Assembly (NCBI GenBank): GCA_937921865.1
Contig: CAKZWF010000020.1
Span: forward strand, 115,103 to 179,102
DNA length: 64,000 nt
Reading direction: 5' to 3'
Source of the DNA: an uncultured Pseudomonadales bacterium
GTDB lineage: Bacteria > Pseudomonadota > Gammaproteobacteria > Pseudomonadales > Azotimanducaceae
A program made the position numbers and the translations under genes. Below, piece by piece: positions 17,312 to 26,707 of the stretch. The notes beneath the pieces are model-generated. The model was not told the origin of the DNA and searched no databases. It saw only the letters and a list, made by a program, of their open reading frames with translations. Every line of letters begins with the position of its first letter. The stretch's first letter is position 1.

Positions 17312-18394
17312 ATGAAGGCAGCCGTTTTCCGCGAAGTGAACGTACCAATGGAGATCGAAGACATCCAGGTCTCCAAGCCCGGACCGCGTGAAGTGCTCAT
17401 CCGCACCGTGGCCGCTGGCGTGTGTCACAGTGATCTGCACTTCTACAATGGCACTTACCCCGGAATATTGCCGATGGTGCTGGGCCACGAGAGTGCTGGC
17501 GTAGTCGAAGCCGTTGGCAGCGACGTGCACTATGTCAAACCGGGCGATCATGTGATCACCTGTCTGTCGGTCTTCTGTGGCCATTGCGAATACTGTCTGA
17601 CCGGGCACATGTCGCTATGCCAGGAGCCGGAAACCAAACGTGGTGAAGCTGACGAGCCCCGCATCAGTCAGGGTGGCAGCGGTGTTGGCCAGTTCGCGAA
17701 CCTTGGATCCTTCGCTGACCATATGCTGGTGCACGAACATGCGGTTGCCAAAATTCGTGAGGACATGCCCCTCGATAAAGCGGCCCTGATCGGCTGTGGC
17801 GTGACCACGGGCGTCGGCGCAGTCATTCATACTGCCAAGGTAGAGCCGGGCGCGACTGTTGCTGTGATCGGCTGTGGTGGCGTAGGTCTGTCCTGTGTAA
17901 ACGGTGCAGCCATTGCGGGTGCAAGCCGGATCATTGCGGTGGACGCGGTTCCCGGCAAGCTGGATCTGGCGAGAAAGTTTGGCGCTACAGACGTGGTCAA
18001 TGCCAAAGAAGGCGATGCCGTGCAGCAGGTGCTGGAGATGACTGGCGGCGGCGTGCACTACTCGTTTGAAGCCATTGGCCTGAAAGTGACTACGGAGCAG
18101 GCATTTCAGATGCTGCGTCATGGTGGTACCGCCACTGTTATCGGCATGATCCCACCCGGCGACATGGTGAGCGTGCATGGCGTCGACTTCCTGTTCGAAA
18201 AGAAAATCCAGGGTTCGTTCATGGGCTCTAATCGTTTTCGTGTCGATATGCCGCGGTATGTTGAGCTGTATCTGCAGGGCAAACTGCATCTGGATGACCT
18301 GGTCTCGGGCCACATCAAACTGTCAGACGTAAACGATGCGTTCGATCAGCTGGCGACCGGAGAGATTGCCCGCAACGTGATCATGTTCGACTGA
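17312..18394 (+). CDS. Zinc-dependent alcohol dehydrogenase
   Basis: Medium-chain dehydrogenase, 360 aa, oxidising an alcohol with NAD(P). Catalytic zinc ligands are Cys in GVCHSDLH (about residue 37) and His in VLGHESAG (about residue 60); the structural zinc site is CGHCEYCLTGHMSLC (about residues 90-104). The Rossmann motif is GCGGVGLS near residue 190. The strong site GGGAGGA precedes the ATG. It is first of a four-gene operon, with 2 bp to the FAH-family gene. The substrate is unknown; the closest well known types act on linear or aryl alcohols. Confidence 0.92.
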   Translation: MKAAVFREVNVPMEIEDIQVSKPGPREVLIRTVAAGVCHSDLHFYNGTYPGILPMVLGHESAGVVEAVGSDVHYVKPGDHVITCLSVFCGHCEYCLTGHMSLCQEPETKRGEADEPRISQGGSGVGQFANLGSFADHMLVHEHAVAKIREDMPLDKAALIGCGVTTGVGAVIHTAKVEPGATVAVIGCGGVGLSCVNGAAIAGASRIIAVDAVPGKLDLARKFGATDVVNAKEGDAVQQVLEMTGGGVHYSFEAIGLKVTTEQAFQMLRHGGTATVIGMIPPGDMVSVHGVDFLFEKKIQGSFMGSNRFRVDMPRYVELYLQGKLHLDDLVSGHIKLSDVNDAFDQLATGEIARNVIMFD

Positions 18395-18396
18395 TC

Positions 18397-19242
18397 ATGC
18401 GCTGGTTGACGTTTGCGTCCGCAGCAGGTGACAGTTTTGGTTATCTGACCAGTGATGGCAGCGGCGTGGTGGATGCTGGTAAACGCAGCGACTTCGCCGA
18501 TCTTAAATCTGTTATTGCTGCGGATGCGCTTGCTGTTACAGCCCAGAATCTGGGCGACCAGGCTGATCTGGCGCTCGCTGATATCGAGTATCTGCCGACG
18601 ATTCCGAACCCCGACAAGATCCTTTGTGTAGGCCTCAACTACAAAGCCCATCAGGAAGAAACCGGTCGTGGTGGGGAAGACTATCCGACCATCTTCGTTC
18701 GTTTTGCCGGGGCGCAGATGGGGCACGAGCAGCCGATGGTGCGTCCGCTCGAATCGAATACTCTGGACTTTGAAGGTGAAATTGCGATGGTGATCGGCCG
18801 GGCCGGGCGCCGTATCGCAGAGGCTGACGCGCTGTCTCACGTAGCAGGTTTTGGCATCTACAACGATGGCAGCGTACGCGAATACCAGCGACACACCTCG
18901 CAGTTCACTCCAGGTAAAAACTTTGCAGCCACCGGTGGCTTCGGGCCCTGGATGATGACGCCGGATGAAATTGGCGATCTCGATGCAATGGAAATCATCA
19001 CCCGCCTCAATGGCCATGTGATGCAGAATGCGACCGCCGATCTGCTGGTATTCGGTTTTGCCAGACTCATCGCATTCTGTTCAACCTTTATCGAGCTGGT
19101 GCCTGGTGATGTGATCGTCACTGGCACGCCGGGCGGTGTTGGCGCTGCCCGCAAACCGCCGGTGTTCATGGATGAAGGGGATGTGATCGAAGTTGAAGTC
19201 AAACCAATCGGCATCCTGCGCAACCGGATAGTAGTTGGATAG
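18397..19242 (+). CDS. Fumarylacetoacetate hydrolase family protein
   Basis: FAH superfamily, 281 aa, covering C-C bond hydrolases, hydratases and decarboxylases that use Mg or Mn. The domain begins near residue 70 (CVGLNYKAHQEE); the acidic ligands are in LDFEGEIAMVIG and YNDGSVREYQ, and the end is marked by PGDVIVTGTPGGVG. The N-terminal 65 residues are the usual small cap. It is coupled to the alcohol dehydrogenase and to the molybdenum hydroxylase, consistent with breakdown of a cyclic or dicarboxylic compound; the precise substrate is unknown. Confidence 0.9.
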   Translation: MRWLTFASAAGDSFGYLTSDGSGVVDAGKRSDFADLKSVIAADALAVTAQNLGDQADLALADIEYLPTIPNPDKILCVGLNYKAHQEETGRGGEDYPTIFVRFAGAQMGHEQPMVRPLESNTLDFEGEIAMVIGRAGRRIAEADALSHVAGFGIYNDGSVREYQRHTSQFTPGKNFAATGGFGPWMMTPDEIGDLDAMEIITRLNGHVMQNATADLLVFGFARLIAFCSTFIELVPGDVIVTGTPGGVGAARKPPVFMDEGDVIEVEVKPIGILRNRIVVG

Positions 19243-19247
19243 GCTGG

Positions 19248-21542
19248 GTGAAGTTCGGCGTTGGCCAGGCGGTTCCGAGAAAAGAAGATCCGCGACTGAT
19301 TACCGGTCAGGGTGCCTTCACCGATGATATTCAGATCGCGGGCGCACTCCACCTTGCTGTGCTGCGTTCTCCTTACGCCCATGGCTATATTGATGCGCTG
19401 GACACCGCCGCTGCGCTAGCCGCTCCCGGTGTTGTTGCAGTACTTACTGCTGACGATCTGACTGAACTCGGTGCTCTGCCTTGCCGGGCTGTACTCAAAG
19501 ATCGAGCTGGCAACGACTGCTACATTCCCAACCGGCCAGTGCTGGCCCAGGACAAAGTGCTGTTCTGCGGTCAGGCAGTTGCCGCGGTGATTGCGGACAA
19601 CCAGCAGGCCGCACGAGACGCAGCCGAACTCATTGAGCTACAGGTTTCCGATCTGCCAGTAGTCGTAGACCTTGCTGAAGCTGGCAGTCCGGATGCTGCT
19701 GTGTTGCACGCGGACCATGGCTCCAACGAGTGCATCCATTTCGAAAATGGCGATGCAGGTGCGTTCCGTGCGGCAGCCGATCAGGCGGACCACCTGGTGG
19801 AGGTGGATCTGATTAATAACCGTGTCGCACCTACGCCTTTAGAGCCACGTGCGTGTGTTGGTCTGTTTGAAGACGGTCGGTTTACTCTGCACAACCCGAG
19901 TCAGGGTGCAGTTGCTCAGCAGGCATCGCTGGCCAACGCGATATTAAAAGTCCCTCTTGACCAGGTGAGGGTGATATCCGGCGATACCGGCGGTGGCTTC
20001 GGAATTCGTGGCGAAGTGCATCCCGAGGCGGTGTTGTGTCTGTATGCGGCCCGTCTGCTGGGGCGACCGGTCCGCTGGCTGGGGGATCGTTCCGAAATGT
20101 TTCTGTCGGATTCGCATGGGCGAGACAATTTGACCAGAGGCACCCTGGCGTTGACCAGCGACGGCAGTATTCTGGGATTGCGGGTGGAAACGCTGGCCAA
20201 TCTCGGGGCTTTCTGCAGTGCGGTCGGGCCTTTTGTGCCCACGATGGCAGGTGGGCGCATCACCGGTACCGTATATAAGATCCCGGCCCTTTATCACTCT
20301 GTGCGCTGTTTGTTCACCAACACGATGCCCGTTGCCGCCTATCGTGGTGCGGGCCGTCCGGAGTCCTGTTACGTCATGGAGCGGCTGGTTGAAGCTGCTG
20401 CCGTACGGCTGGGGATGAGTGCAGTGGAGCTGCGCAAGCGCAACTTCATCGAACCCGCTGACATGCCGTTTGAGAATCACTCCGGAGTCACGATCTACAG
20501 CGGCCGCTTTGCACAAACTCTGGATCTTGCGCTGCAGCGCGCCGACTGGTCAGGGTTTGCGGCTCGACGCGAGCAGTCGAGCACCCATGGCCAGCTGCGA
20601 GGCATTGGCATCGGCTACTACATCGAGTCTTCCGGTGGCGGGCCCCAGGAAGAAGCGACGGTCACCATCAATGACGACGGCAGCGCGGATGTTGTGGTCG
20701 GGACTTTCTCCCATGGTCAGGGTCATGGAACCACTTTTTCTCAAATCCTCTCCGAATCGCTGGGTATCGACTTCGATCGAATCAACATTGTTCAGGGTGA
20801 TACAGAATTCGTGAAGTTTGGCGGTGGCACGGGCGGTTCGCGCTCGTCTCAGATGGGCGGCATCGCTGTCAAACGGGCAGGCGAGGGCGTGGTGATCAAA
20901 GGCATCGCGCTTGCCGCGGAACTGTTGCAGACCGAGCCGGGAGCGGTGCGTTTCGAAGCCGGAGTGTATCGTTGTGAAGACAACAATGCTGAGGTCAGTT
21001 TGGCGGATGTGGCGCGGGCAGCTTCAGAAATGGGTGGCGAACAACTGCGGGAAACGCATCGCTATGATCGCGGAGCCGGTTACACCTTTCCTAATGGTGC
21101 CCATGTTGCGGAGATTGAACTGGATCCGGAAACCGGCGTGATCCAGGTGGTCGACTACACCGCCGTCGATGATTGTGGCCGGGTGATCAACCCGCTGCTT
21201 GCCGGTGGACAGGTACATGGCGGAGTGGTTCAGGGTCTTGGTCAGGCGCTGCTCGAACACGCGCAGTATGACGACTACGGCCAGCTGGTGACCGGGTCTT
21301 TCATGGACTACACAATGCCCAGAGCCAGTCAGACACCGGACATCGACGTGAGTTTCAACGAAGTGCTGGATCCCAATAACGAACTTGGTGTGAAAGGTAT
21401 CGGTGAAGGCGGTGCCTGTGGCGCACCACCGGCGCTGGTGAACGCGGTGATTGATGCACTACGCTCGCGAGGTATTGAACATGTGGATATGCCGTTGACT
21501 TCAGAATCGATCTGGCGGGCGCTGCAAAGATCATCCGCGTGA
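19248..21542 (+). CDS. Molybdenum hydroxylase large subunit (xanthine dehydrogenase/CO dehydrogenase family)
   Basis: Molybdopterin-binding large subunit, 764 aa, full length. The N-terminus GVGQAVPRKEDPRLITGQG is the standard opening; cofactor motifs are GDTGGGFG (about residue 245), AYRGAGRPE (about 364) and GQGHGTTF; the catalytic Glu lies in GVKGIGEGGA (about 715). The position equivalent to the CO-dehydrogenase Cys loop (AYxCSFR) reads AYRGAGR, so it is not a form I CO dehydrogenase. The FAD and iron-sulphur subunit genes that normally flank it are absent here. The start is GTG 19248. Confidence 0.92.
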   Translation: MKFGVGQAVPRKEDPRLITGQGAFTDDIQIAGALHLAVLRSPYAHGYIDALDTAAALAAPGVVAVLTADDLTELGALPCRAVLKDRAGNDCYIPNRPVLAQDKVLFCGQAVAAVIADNQQAARDAAELIELQVSDLPVVVDLAEAGSPDAAVLHADHGSNECIHFENGDAGAFRAAADQADHLVEVDLINNRVAPTPLEPRACVGLFEDGRFTLHNPSQGAVAQQASLANAILKVPLDQVRVISGDTGGGFGIRGEVHPEAVLCLYAARLLGRPVRWLGDRSEMFLSDSHGRDNLTRGTLALTSDGSILGLRVETLANLGAFCSAVGPFVPTMAGGRITGTVYKIPALYHSVRCLFTNTMPVAAYRGAGRPESCYVMERLVEAAAVRLGMSAVELRKRNFIEPADMPFENHSGVTIYSGRFAQTLDLALQRADWSGFAARREQSSTHGQLRGIGIGYYIESSGGGPQEEATVTINDDGSADVVVGTFSHGQGHGTTFSQILSESLGIDFDRINIVQGDTEFVKFGGGTGGSRSSQMGGIAVKRAGEGVVIKGIALAAELLQTEPGAVRFEAGVYRCEDNNAEVSLADVARAASEMGGEQLRETHRYDRGAGYTFPNGAHVAEIELDPETGVIQVVDYTAVDDCGRVINPLLAGGQVHGGVVQGLGQALLEHAQYDDYGQLVTGSFMDYTMPRASQTPDIDVSFNEVLDPNNELGVKGIGEGGACGAPPALVNAVIDALRSRGIEHVDMPLTSESIWRALQRSSA

Positions 21543-23083
21543 TGAGATGGCTAGGAGTTCTGCTGCTCACCGTTGCAGCCTCTGCGTGCGATCGTGCCCC
21601 CGAACCATCAGCCATCGAGCCGGAGCAGTCGGTAGATCTGCTGATTGTTAATGGCAGAGTGCTCGATGGCCAGGGCAATGCTGCGATCGCAGCCGATGTG
21701 CTGATTCGTGAAGGTGTGATTGTGGCTATTCAACCCAGCGGAGATCGGGCTGCGCAGGTGGTCGCCGAGCGGACCATTGATGCGGCCGGCCGGATTGTTG
21801 CACCTGGCTTCATTGATCCGCACAGCCATGGCGAGCCGTTGGAAACTCCTGATTTCGAGAATTTTCTGGCGATGGGTGTCACCACTATCTCGCTTGGTCA
21901 GGATGGCAGCAGTCCACAGGTTGCAAGTCTTGCGGACTACCTGTCTGAGGTAACCGCCAACGGCATCAGTGTTAATCTGGCCATGTTCGTCGGCCACGGC
22001 ACCTTGCGTGACCAGGTGGGTATCGGTATGTCCCCGAACCCGGATGAGGCGCAACTGGGCATGCTGCGCAAGGCGCTGGATGAAGCCCTCGATGTGGCCT
22101 TCGGCATGAGCAGCGGGCTTGAGTACAACCCGGGTCTGCATGCGCCACCCGAAGAGCTGAACTTGCTGGCCGAAGTGGTCGGTGCGCGAGACCGGCTGAT
22201 CATGAGCCACATGCGTAACGAAGACGATGATCAGTTGCAGGCGTCACTCAACGAGTTGATTGCCCAGGGCGAGTACGCGCGGGTCCATGTGGCACATCTG
22301 AAATCCGTTTACGGCAAAGGAGCGGCGCGGGCTCATGAGATCCTCGGCTGGCTTGAAGCGGCGCGGGCCGATGGCATCGAGATCAGTGCGGACAGCTATC
22401 CGTACAGTGCCAGCTACACGGGTGTGGCGCTGTTGTTCCCGGTCTGGGCTAAAACTGCCGAGCAGTTTGCGGTGGCAAAAACCACCCGACGCCAGGAACT
22501 GGCCGATTATCTGCGCCAGAGAGTTCTTGCTCGCAACGGCCCGGAGGCAACGCTGCTCGGTACCGAGCCTTTCGTCGGAGAGACACTGGCCGATCTTGCG
22601 GCACGCTTCGAAATGCCGTTCGAAGAGGTGCTGATCGATGTGATTGGTCCGCAAGGCAGCTATGCCGCTTACTTTGTGATGGACGATGAGCTGTTGTCGG
22701 CCTTTCTGGTCGATCCGAATGTGTCAGTGTCTTCTGACGGCAGTCCCACCGGTTTTCATCCCCGCGGTCACGGCACCTTTGCGCGGGTGATTGAAGACTA
22801 TGTAGTCAAAGACAAGCTGCTGGAGCTGCCTGAAGCGATCCGCAAGATGACTTCGCTCCCGGCCGATCAGATTGGTATGCGCAACCGTGGCAGGCTGCTG
22901 TCCGGCTATGCGGCGGATCTGGTGATCTTCGACCCGGCGAACGTTCGCGCCAACGCCACCTATATCGATCCGCTGCAATTCGCAGAGGGTTTCGATGTGG
23001 TTATTGTCAACGGCCAGGTTGCCAGAGAGTCGAGTGTGCTGACGCCCGGACGCGCCGGCAGTGTCCTGAAGCCGGGCGCCTGA
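21539..23083 (+). CDS. N-acyl-D-amino-acid deacylase-like lipoprotein (amidohydrolase superfamily)
   Basis: A 514-aa amidohydrolase with a lipoprotein signal (ASAC, Cys near residue 17). The first metal motif is PGFIDPHSHGEP (about residues 94-105), and later residues are in MSHMRNEDDDQ and VHVAHLKSVYGKG; SSDGSPTGFHPRGHGTF near residue 400 is typical of D-aminoacylases and dihydroorotase-like relatives. It starts inside the stop of the molybdenum hydroxylase gene (GTGATG), so it is translated from the same mRNA. It is likely periplasmic and could release an amine or amino acid from an acylated substrate taken up by the cell. Confidence 0.85.
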   Translation: MMRWLGVLLLTVAASACDRAPEPSAIEPEQSVDLLIVNGRVLDGQGNAAIAADVLIREGVIVAIQPSGDRAAQVVAERTIDAAGRIVAPGFIDPHSHGEPLETPDFENFLAMGVTTISLGQDGSSPQVASLADYLSEVTANGISVNLAMFVGHGTLRDQVGIGMSPNPDEAQLGMLRKALDEALDVAFGMSSGLEYNPGLHAPPEELNLLAEVVGARDRLIMSHMRNEDDDQLQASLNELIAQGEYARVHVAHLKSVYGKGAARAHEILGWLEAARADGIEISADSYPYSASYTGVALLFPVWAKTAEQFAVAKTTRRQELADYLRQRVLARNGPEATLLGTEPFVGETLADLAARFEMPFEEVLIDVIGPQGSYAAYFVMDDELLSAFLVDPNVSVSSDGSPTGFHPRGHGTFARVIEDYVVKDKLLELPEAIRKMTSLPADQIGMRNRGRLLSGYAADLVIFDPANVRANATYIDPLQFAEGFDVVIVNGQVARESSVLTPGRAGSVLKPGA

Positions 23084-23097
23084 GCTTTACTCAGGAG

Positions 23098-23985
23098 TCA
23101 CTTCGGAAAGTGCACCATCACTTCTTCGACAAAACGCTGCAGGCCCACCCAGTCCACGGGCGGTCGCAGCGCGATGTTCAAGCCGCCAACTCCGGTATCC
23201 TGATACTCGCCAATACGGTCAACTGCCTGCGCAGGTGAACCCACCAGGCTGCCCGCAGCGCTGACATCGGGTTCCCGGTCGCCGAGATAAAATCCGACGT
23301 TGACGCTGGTTTCGATTTCACCTGGGTCGCGTTCCTGTTCTTCGCAGGCGGCATTGAGCCGCTCCAGGCGATCGCGGACTGAGGCCGGCGAGAGATAGGG
23401 CATATTGAAGCCGTCAGCATGGCGGGCGGCAATTCTCGGGGTGCGTTCTTTGCCGCGGCCACCGACCCAGAGGCGAATGTTGGGATTGACCGGCTTGGGG
23501 CTGCACACTGCGTTGTCGACCTGATAGTACTCACCGTGAAAGCTGGTGACATCGTCGTGCAGCAGTGAGCGGATGATGGTCAGCGCTTCTTCCAGCTGGT
23601 CGAGTCGTTTGCCCAGCGGCGGAAAGCCGTAGCCGAATTCGCGGAATTCTTCCTCCAGCCAGCCTGCGCCGACGCCAATGTCGGCCCGTCCCCCGGACAG
23701 GTGATCGATGGTGACCGCGGCTTTTGCCAGCATGCCGGGAGTTCGGAACAGCGCGCAGAACACCAGACAGCCGACCCGAACGTTCTCAGTAAGCGCTGCC
23801 AGCGCCGCCATCGATGCTACACCTTCGAAGCAGGGGTTATTACGGTCCTGGAGCGGGTTGGCATAGAAGTGATCCCAGACTGAGATCCAGTGGAAGCCAT
23901 TGTTATCACCAAATTGCCAGAGTCGTTTCAGTTCATCGATGTCGAGATCCTGAGGTCCGGCGTGCATGCCGATCCTGATGCTCAC
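23098..23985 (-). CDS. Luciferase-like (LLM class) flavin-dependent oxidoreductase A
   Basis: A 295-aa TIM-barrel flavin enzyme using FMN or F420. Family signs are the N-terminal strand (RIGMHAGPQD), WISVWDHFY, VRVGCLVF, the SGGRADIGVGAGW turn near residue 105-117, and VNPNIRLWVGGRGKERT. It is the last gene of a three-gene minus-strand operon; ATG 23985 overlaps the stop of gene B by 4 bp. Cofactor choice (F420 or FMN) cannot be settled here. Its stop faces the deacylase stop at 15 bp. Confidence 0.88.
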   Translation of the reverse strand: MSIRIGMHAGPQDLDIDELKRLWQFGDNNGFHWISVWDHFYANPLQDRNNPCFEGVASMAALAALTENVRVGCLVFCALFRTPGMLAKAAVTIDHLSGGRADIGVGAGWLEEEFREFGYGFPPLGKRLDQLEEALTIIRSLLHDDVTSFHGEYYQVDNAVCSPKPVNPNIRLWVGGRGKERTPRIAARHADGFNMPYLSPASVRDRLERLNAACEEQERDPGEIETSVNVGFYLGDREPDVSAAGSLVGSPAQAVDRIGEYQDTGVGGLNIALRPPVDWVGLQRFVEEVMVHFPK

Positions 23986-24854
23986 AGTTGTTCTGCTCGT
24001 TTTGCCAATGCTTCCAGCTGCACCAGGCGCTTGGTGATCTTCTCGCTCTTCTGAGAACCGAGTTGGACCACCAGCCGGTGAACGCCAAGTTCAGCGAATT
24101 CATTGAGCATCGCATCGTCGATGTCGTAGGGCGGGGTGATGATGATCTCAAAGTTCTCCCGGTCGCGATCTGTCTCTGCGAGGGCTTCGTCCAATCGCGT
24201 AAGGATCGGTGCGGTCTGTGCTGGTGTCAGTGCAAAGCCATACCAGCCGCTGCCGAATCGAGCGGCTCGTCGCAAAGACGGCGCGCCATGTCCGCCTACA
24301 GTAATTGGCAGGTGCGGCTGCTGAATCGGTTTCGGGTCCAGCCGCGCACCGGTTACCTGCACGTGTTGGCCGTCGTAGTTGGTGACCTCTTCGGTCCACA
24401 GACTCTGCATTAACTCGAGAAATTCATCGCAGCGCCCACCCCGGTCTTCCCAGCTGTAACCGCAGGCGATGACTTCTTCTTTGCACCAGCCGACGCCGAT
24501 GCCGAAGTCGACACGTCCGCCGGACAGCCAGTCGAGGGTTGCGAACTCTTTGGCGGTGTAGACCGGGTTGCGCTGAGGTACCAGACAGATTCCGGTGCCG
24601 AGACGAATAGTGCTGGTGGCGCTGGCGAGGAAGCCGAAGGTGGCCACCGTATCGAGCATGCCACCGCCCTCGGGTACCGGAATGCGTCCGTCCCGCGAGC
24701 CCGGATAGGGATTTTCCATCTCATCAAACAGCAGCACGTGTTCGCCCATCCAGATGGAGTCGAGCCCAGCCTGTTCAGCTCGAATACCGAAATCTGCAAT
24801 CATCGCCGGGGTTGCGTAAGGCGACATGAAGGTCGCGAAAGTACCAATTTTCAT
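23982..24854 (-). CDS. Luciferase-like (LLM class) flavin-dependent oxidoreductase B
   Basis: A 290-aa member with KIGTFATFMSPYATP at the start, LDSIWMGEHVLLF, TIRLGTGICLVPQRNP, WLSGGRVDFGIGVGWCKEE and a DPKPIQQPHLPITVGGHG segment; this is close to the TIGR03619 group of probable F420-dependent enzymes. It belongs to the middle of the minus-strand set, 84 bp after the stop of gene C and overlapping gene A by 4 bp. The two proteins share fold and size but clearly differ in text, so they are not a recent duplication; they may act on successive intermediates or form a pair. Confidence 0.88.
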   Translation of the reverse strand: MKIGTFATFMSPYATPAMIADFGIRAEQAGLDSIWMGEHVLLFDEMENPYPGSRDGRIPVPEGGGMLDTVATFGFLASATSTIRLGTGICLVPQRNPVYTAKEFATLDWLSGGRVDFGIGVGWCKEEVIACGYSWEDRGGRCDEFLELMQSLWTEEVTNYDGQHVQVTGARLDPKPIQQPHLPITVGGHGAPSLRRAARFGSGWYGFALTPAQTAPILTRLDEALAETDRDRENFEIIITPPYDIDDAMLNEFAELGVHRLVVQLGSQKSEKITKRLVQLEALAKRAEQL

Positions 24855-24938
24855 CGTCGTTTTCCTGTGTCCTGGTAGTGCGCGGAGCGGCTGTAACAGC
24901 GACCGCCGCGCAGATTGAATAGGTCCGTGTGAAGCTGT

Positions 24939-26180
24939 TCAGTCGCCTGTTGAGGTGCTGGATTCCGGTCGACCAACAACACCAGCAACCATATCCCGGG
25001 CTTCCCGGGTGGATGGCATGGTCGGTTTGCGGCCACGGGTCATATTGAACGGTTCAGTATCAATATCTTCGAGCACAATCTCCCGATTCAGCACCGCGGC
25101 TTTCCAGGCCTCGTGCTCAGGATGTCGGCCGTGAAATTCCGGCATCACTTCGTCGGCAAACAGCCGCAGGCTGTCGCAGATGTCTTCGTGGGTATTCTTG
25201 CCAGCCTGGTTTAGCAGAATGACCTGATCGACGTTGGCATCTTCGAGTTCTTTAAGACGTTGCCGGATGGTATCCGGAGACCCGATCAGTTCGCTGCCCG
25301 TGCGTTTGCTGCCTTCCGGCGTCTGCTTCCATTCCTGATAGCGTTCCCAGAAGTTCACGCTGCCAGGTTCGAACGGTCCCTCTTTGCCATACAGCTGCAG
25401 GGCAAACTGGAAAAACGTCCAGCCATCGGCTTTCGCCCAGGCCTCTTCGTCAGTGGGTGCGCACATGAAGCCGGCAACAACGGCGATGTTGGGATTGGTC
25501 TGGTAGTCGGTGAGTTTTTCCAGGTGATTCAGATAGGTGTTGTAGTAGGCGTTGACCCAGGCCCGGGCTGCATCGAGATTAACGAACTTGAAACACAGCG
25601 AACCCATGCCGCGATGAGCAGCGTATTTGATCGTATCCAGCTGGGAGCAGGCCACCCACAGCGGAGGATGCGGTTTCTGTAGCGGCTTCGGGATCACGGC
25701 CCGCTTCGGAAAACTGAAGAACTCGCCTTCATATTCCCAACCATGGTTATAGAACATCGGCAGCGTGCAGCGCACTGCGTCTTCCCAGACATCGCGTTTG
25801 TCACGAAAACGCAGATTGAACGGATGCAGTTCGGTGACGGATGCGCCTTCTCCGAGTCCGAGCTCAACGCGACCGTCGGAGACGAGATCCAGCGTTGCCA
25901 CTTTTTCGGCAACCCTGGCCGGGTGATTGGTGGTGAGCTGGATGATGCCATGGCCGAGACGGATGTTTTTAGTCAGCTGACTCGCCGCCGCCAGGAAAAC
26001 TTCCGGTGCTGAAGAGTGTGAATATTCTTCCAGGAAGTGATGTTCAACTTCCCAGGCGTAGTCGAAGCCGAGCTGATCAGCGAGCGCAATCTGCGCCAGC
26101 GAGTTCTTGATCAGTTTGTGTTCGCTGAACTCTTCCCAGTCACGCGGTAACTGGTGTTCGTAGAATATGCCGAATTTCAT
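24939..26180 (-). CDS. Luciferase-like (LLM class) flavin-dependent monooxygenase C
   Basis: A 413-aa LLM enzyme, longer than A and B, with FGIFYEHQLPRDW at the start, WEVEHHFLEEYSHSSAPEVFL (in part), IRLGHGIIQLTTNHP and SDGRVELGLGEGAS. The EHHF motif is typical of alkanal/limonene-type monooxygenases. The start is ATG 26180 since GGGGAC precedes it in mRNA sense and the family N-terminus fits; the frame is open 12 codons further upstream. It probably leads the operon C-B-A. The C-terminal tail (residues 370-413) has many Arg and Glu and no known domain. Confidence 0.88.
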   Translation of the reverse strand: MKFGIFYEHQLPRDWEEFSEHKLIKNSLAQIALADQLGFDYAWEVEHHFLEEYSHSSAPEVFLAAASQLTKNIRLGHGIIQLTTNHPARVAEKVATLDLVSDGRVELGLGEGASVTELHPFNLRFRDKRDVWEDAVRCTLPMFYNHGWEYEGEFFSFPKRAVIPKPLQKPHPPLWVACSQLDTIKYAAHRGMGSLCFKFVNLDAARAWVNAYYNTYLNHLEKLTDYQTNPNIAVVAGFMCAPTDEEAWAKADGWTFFQFALQLYGKEGPFEPGSVNFWERYQEWKQTPEGSKRTGSELIGSPDTIRQRLKELEDANVDQVILLNQAGKNTHEDICDSLRLFADEVMPEFHGRHPEHEAWKAAVLNREIVLEDIDTEPFNMTRGRKPTMPSTREARDMVAGVVGRPESSTSTGD

Positions 26181-26303
26181 AGTAGTCCCCTTTTCCCTGG
26201 GAACAGAGTCTGGCACAACTAATGAGAGGCTGAAAAGATAGCCAGCCCGGCTGCCGCTGCGGTGATTGTCAGCCGGGGAAGAGCCGAGTGCGCGGCGGCG
26301 GAA

Positions 26304-26570
26304 TCAGATCGGCACGCGGGCCCAGGCACGTTCGTGCAGATAACAGATCGCGATTTTGGCGAAGACCTCGATGAATCCGATCTGCAGCGCGGCATCGACC
26401 TCGCCAGTGATCATATAGGCAATGCTCACTTTTGTGCGGGTGGCCACGACACGCCAGGTGACGCCTTTGGCGAGACTGCGTTTGCGGGATTCGACTTCGA
26501 TCTGGCTGATGGTCTCTCGAGGCTGTTTGAAGAGCCGGTCACGGTAGCAAAGGCCCCTAAAGCCGTCCAT
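26304..26570 (-). CDS. DUF2061 small membrane protein
   Basis: The last 60 residues match DUF2061: ESRKRSLAKGVTWRVVAT, then two membrane segments with YMITGEVDAALQIGFIEVF, and the closing YYLHERxWA type phrase (here CYLHERAWARV). DUF2061 proteins are predicted inner-membrane proteins of unknown role. The first 28 residues are not conserved, so the real start may lie further in; no ATG with a clear ribosome binding site was found downstream. It is divergent from the amidohydrolase gene and encoded tail-to-head with LLM gene C. Confidence 0.7.
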   Translation of the reverse strand: MDGFRGLCYRDRLFKQPRETISQIEVESRKRSLAKGVTWRVVATRTKVSIAYMITGEVDAALQIGFIEVFAKIAICYLHERAWARVPI

Positions 26571-26707
26571 GATGAGAAGCTACCAAATTGTTTTGGGCTT
26601 ATTCTGAGTTGTAGTAAAACTGCAAGTCTGCGAGCAGCGCCTGCGGAAACGTGCAGTAACGGACAATTAGGCTAACTGGCGAAACAGAAAATATCCTGGG
26701 GGAGAAT

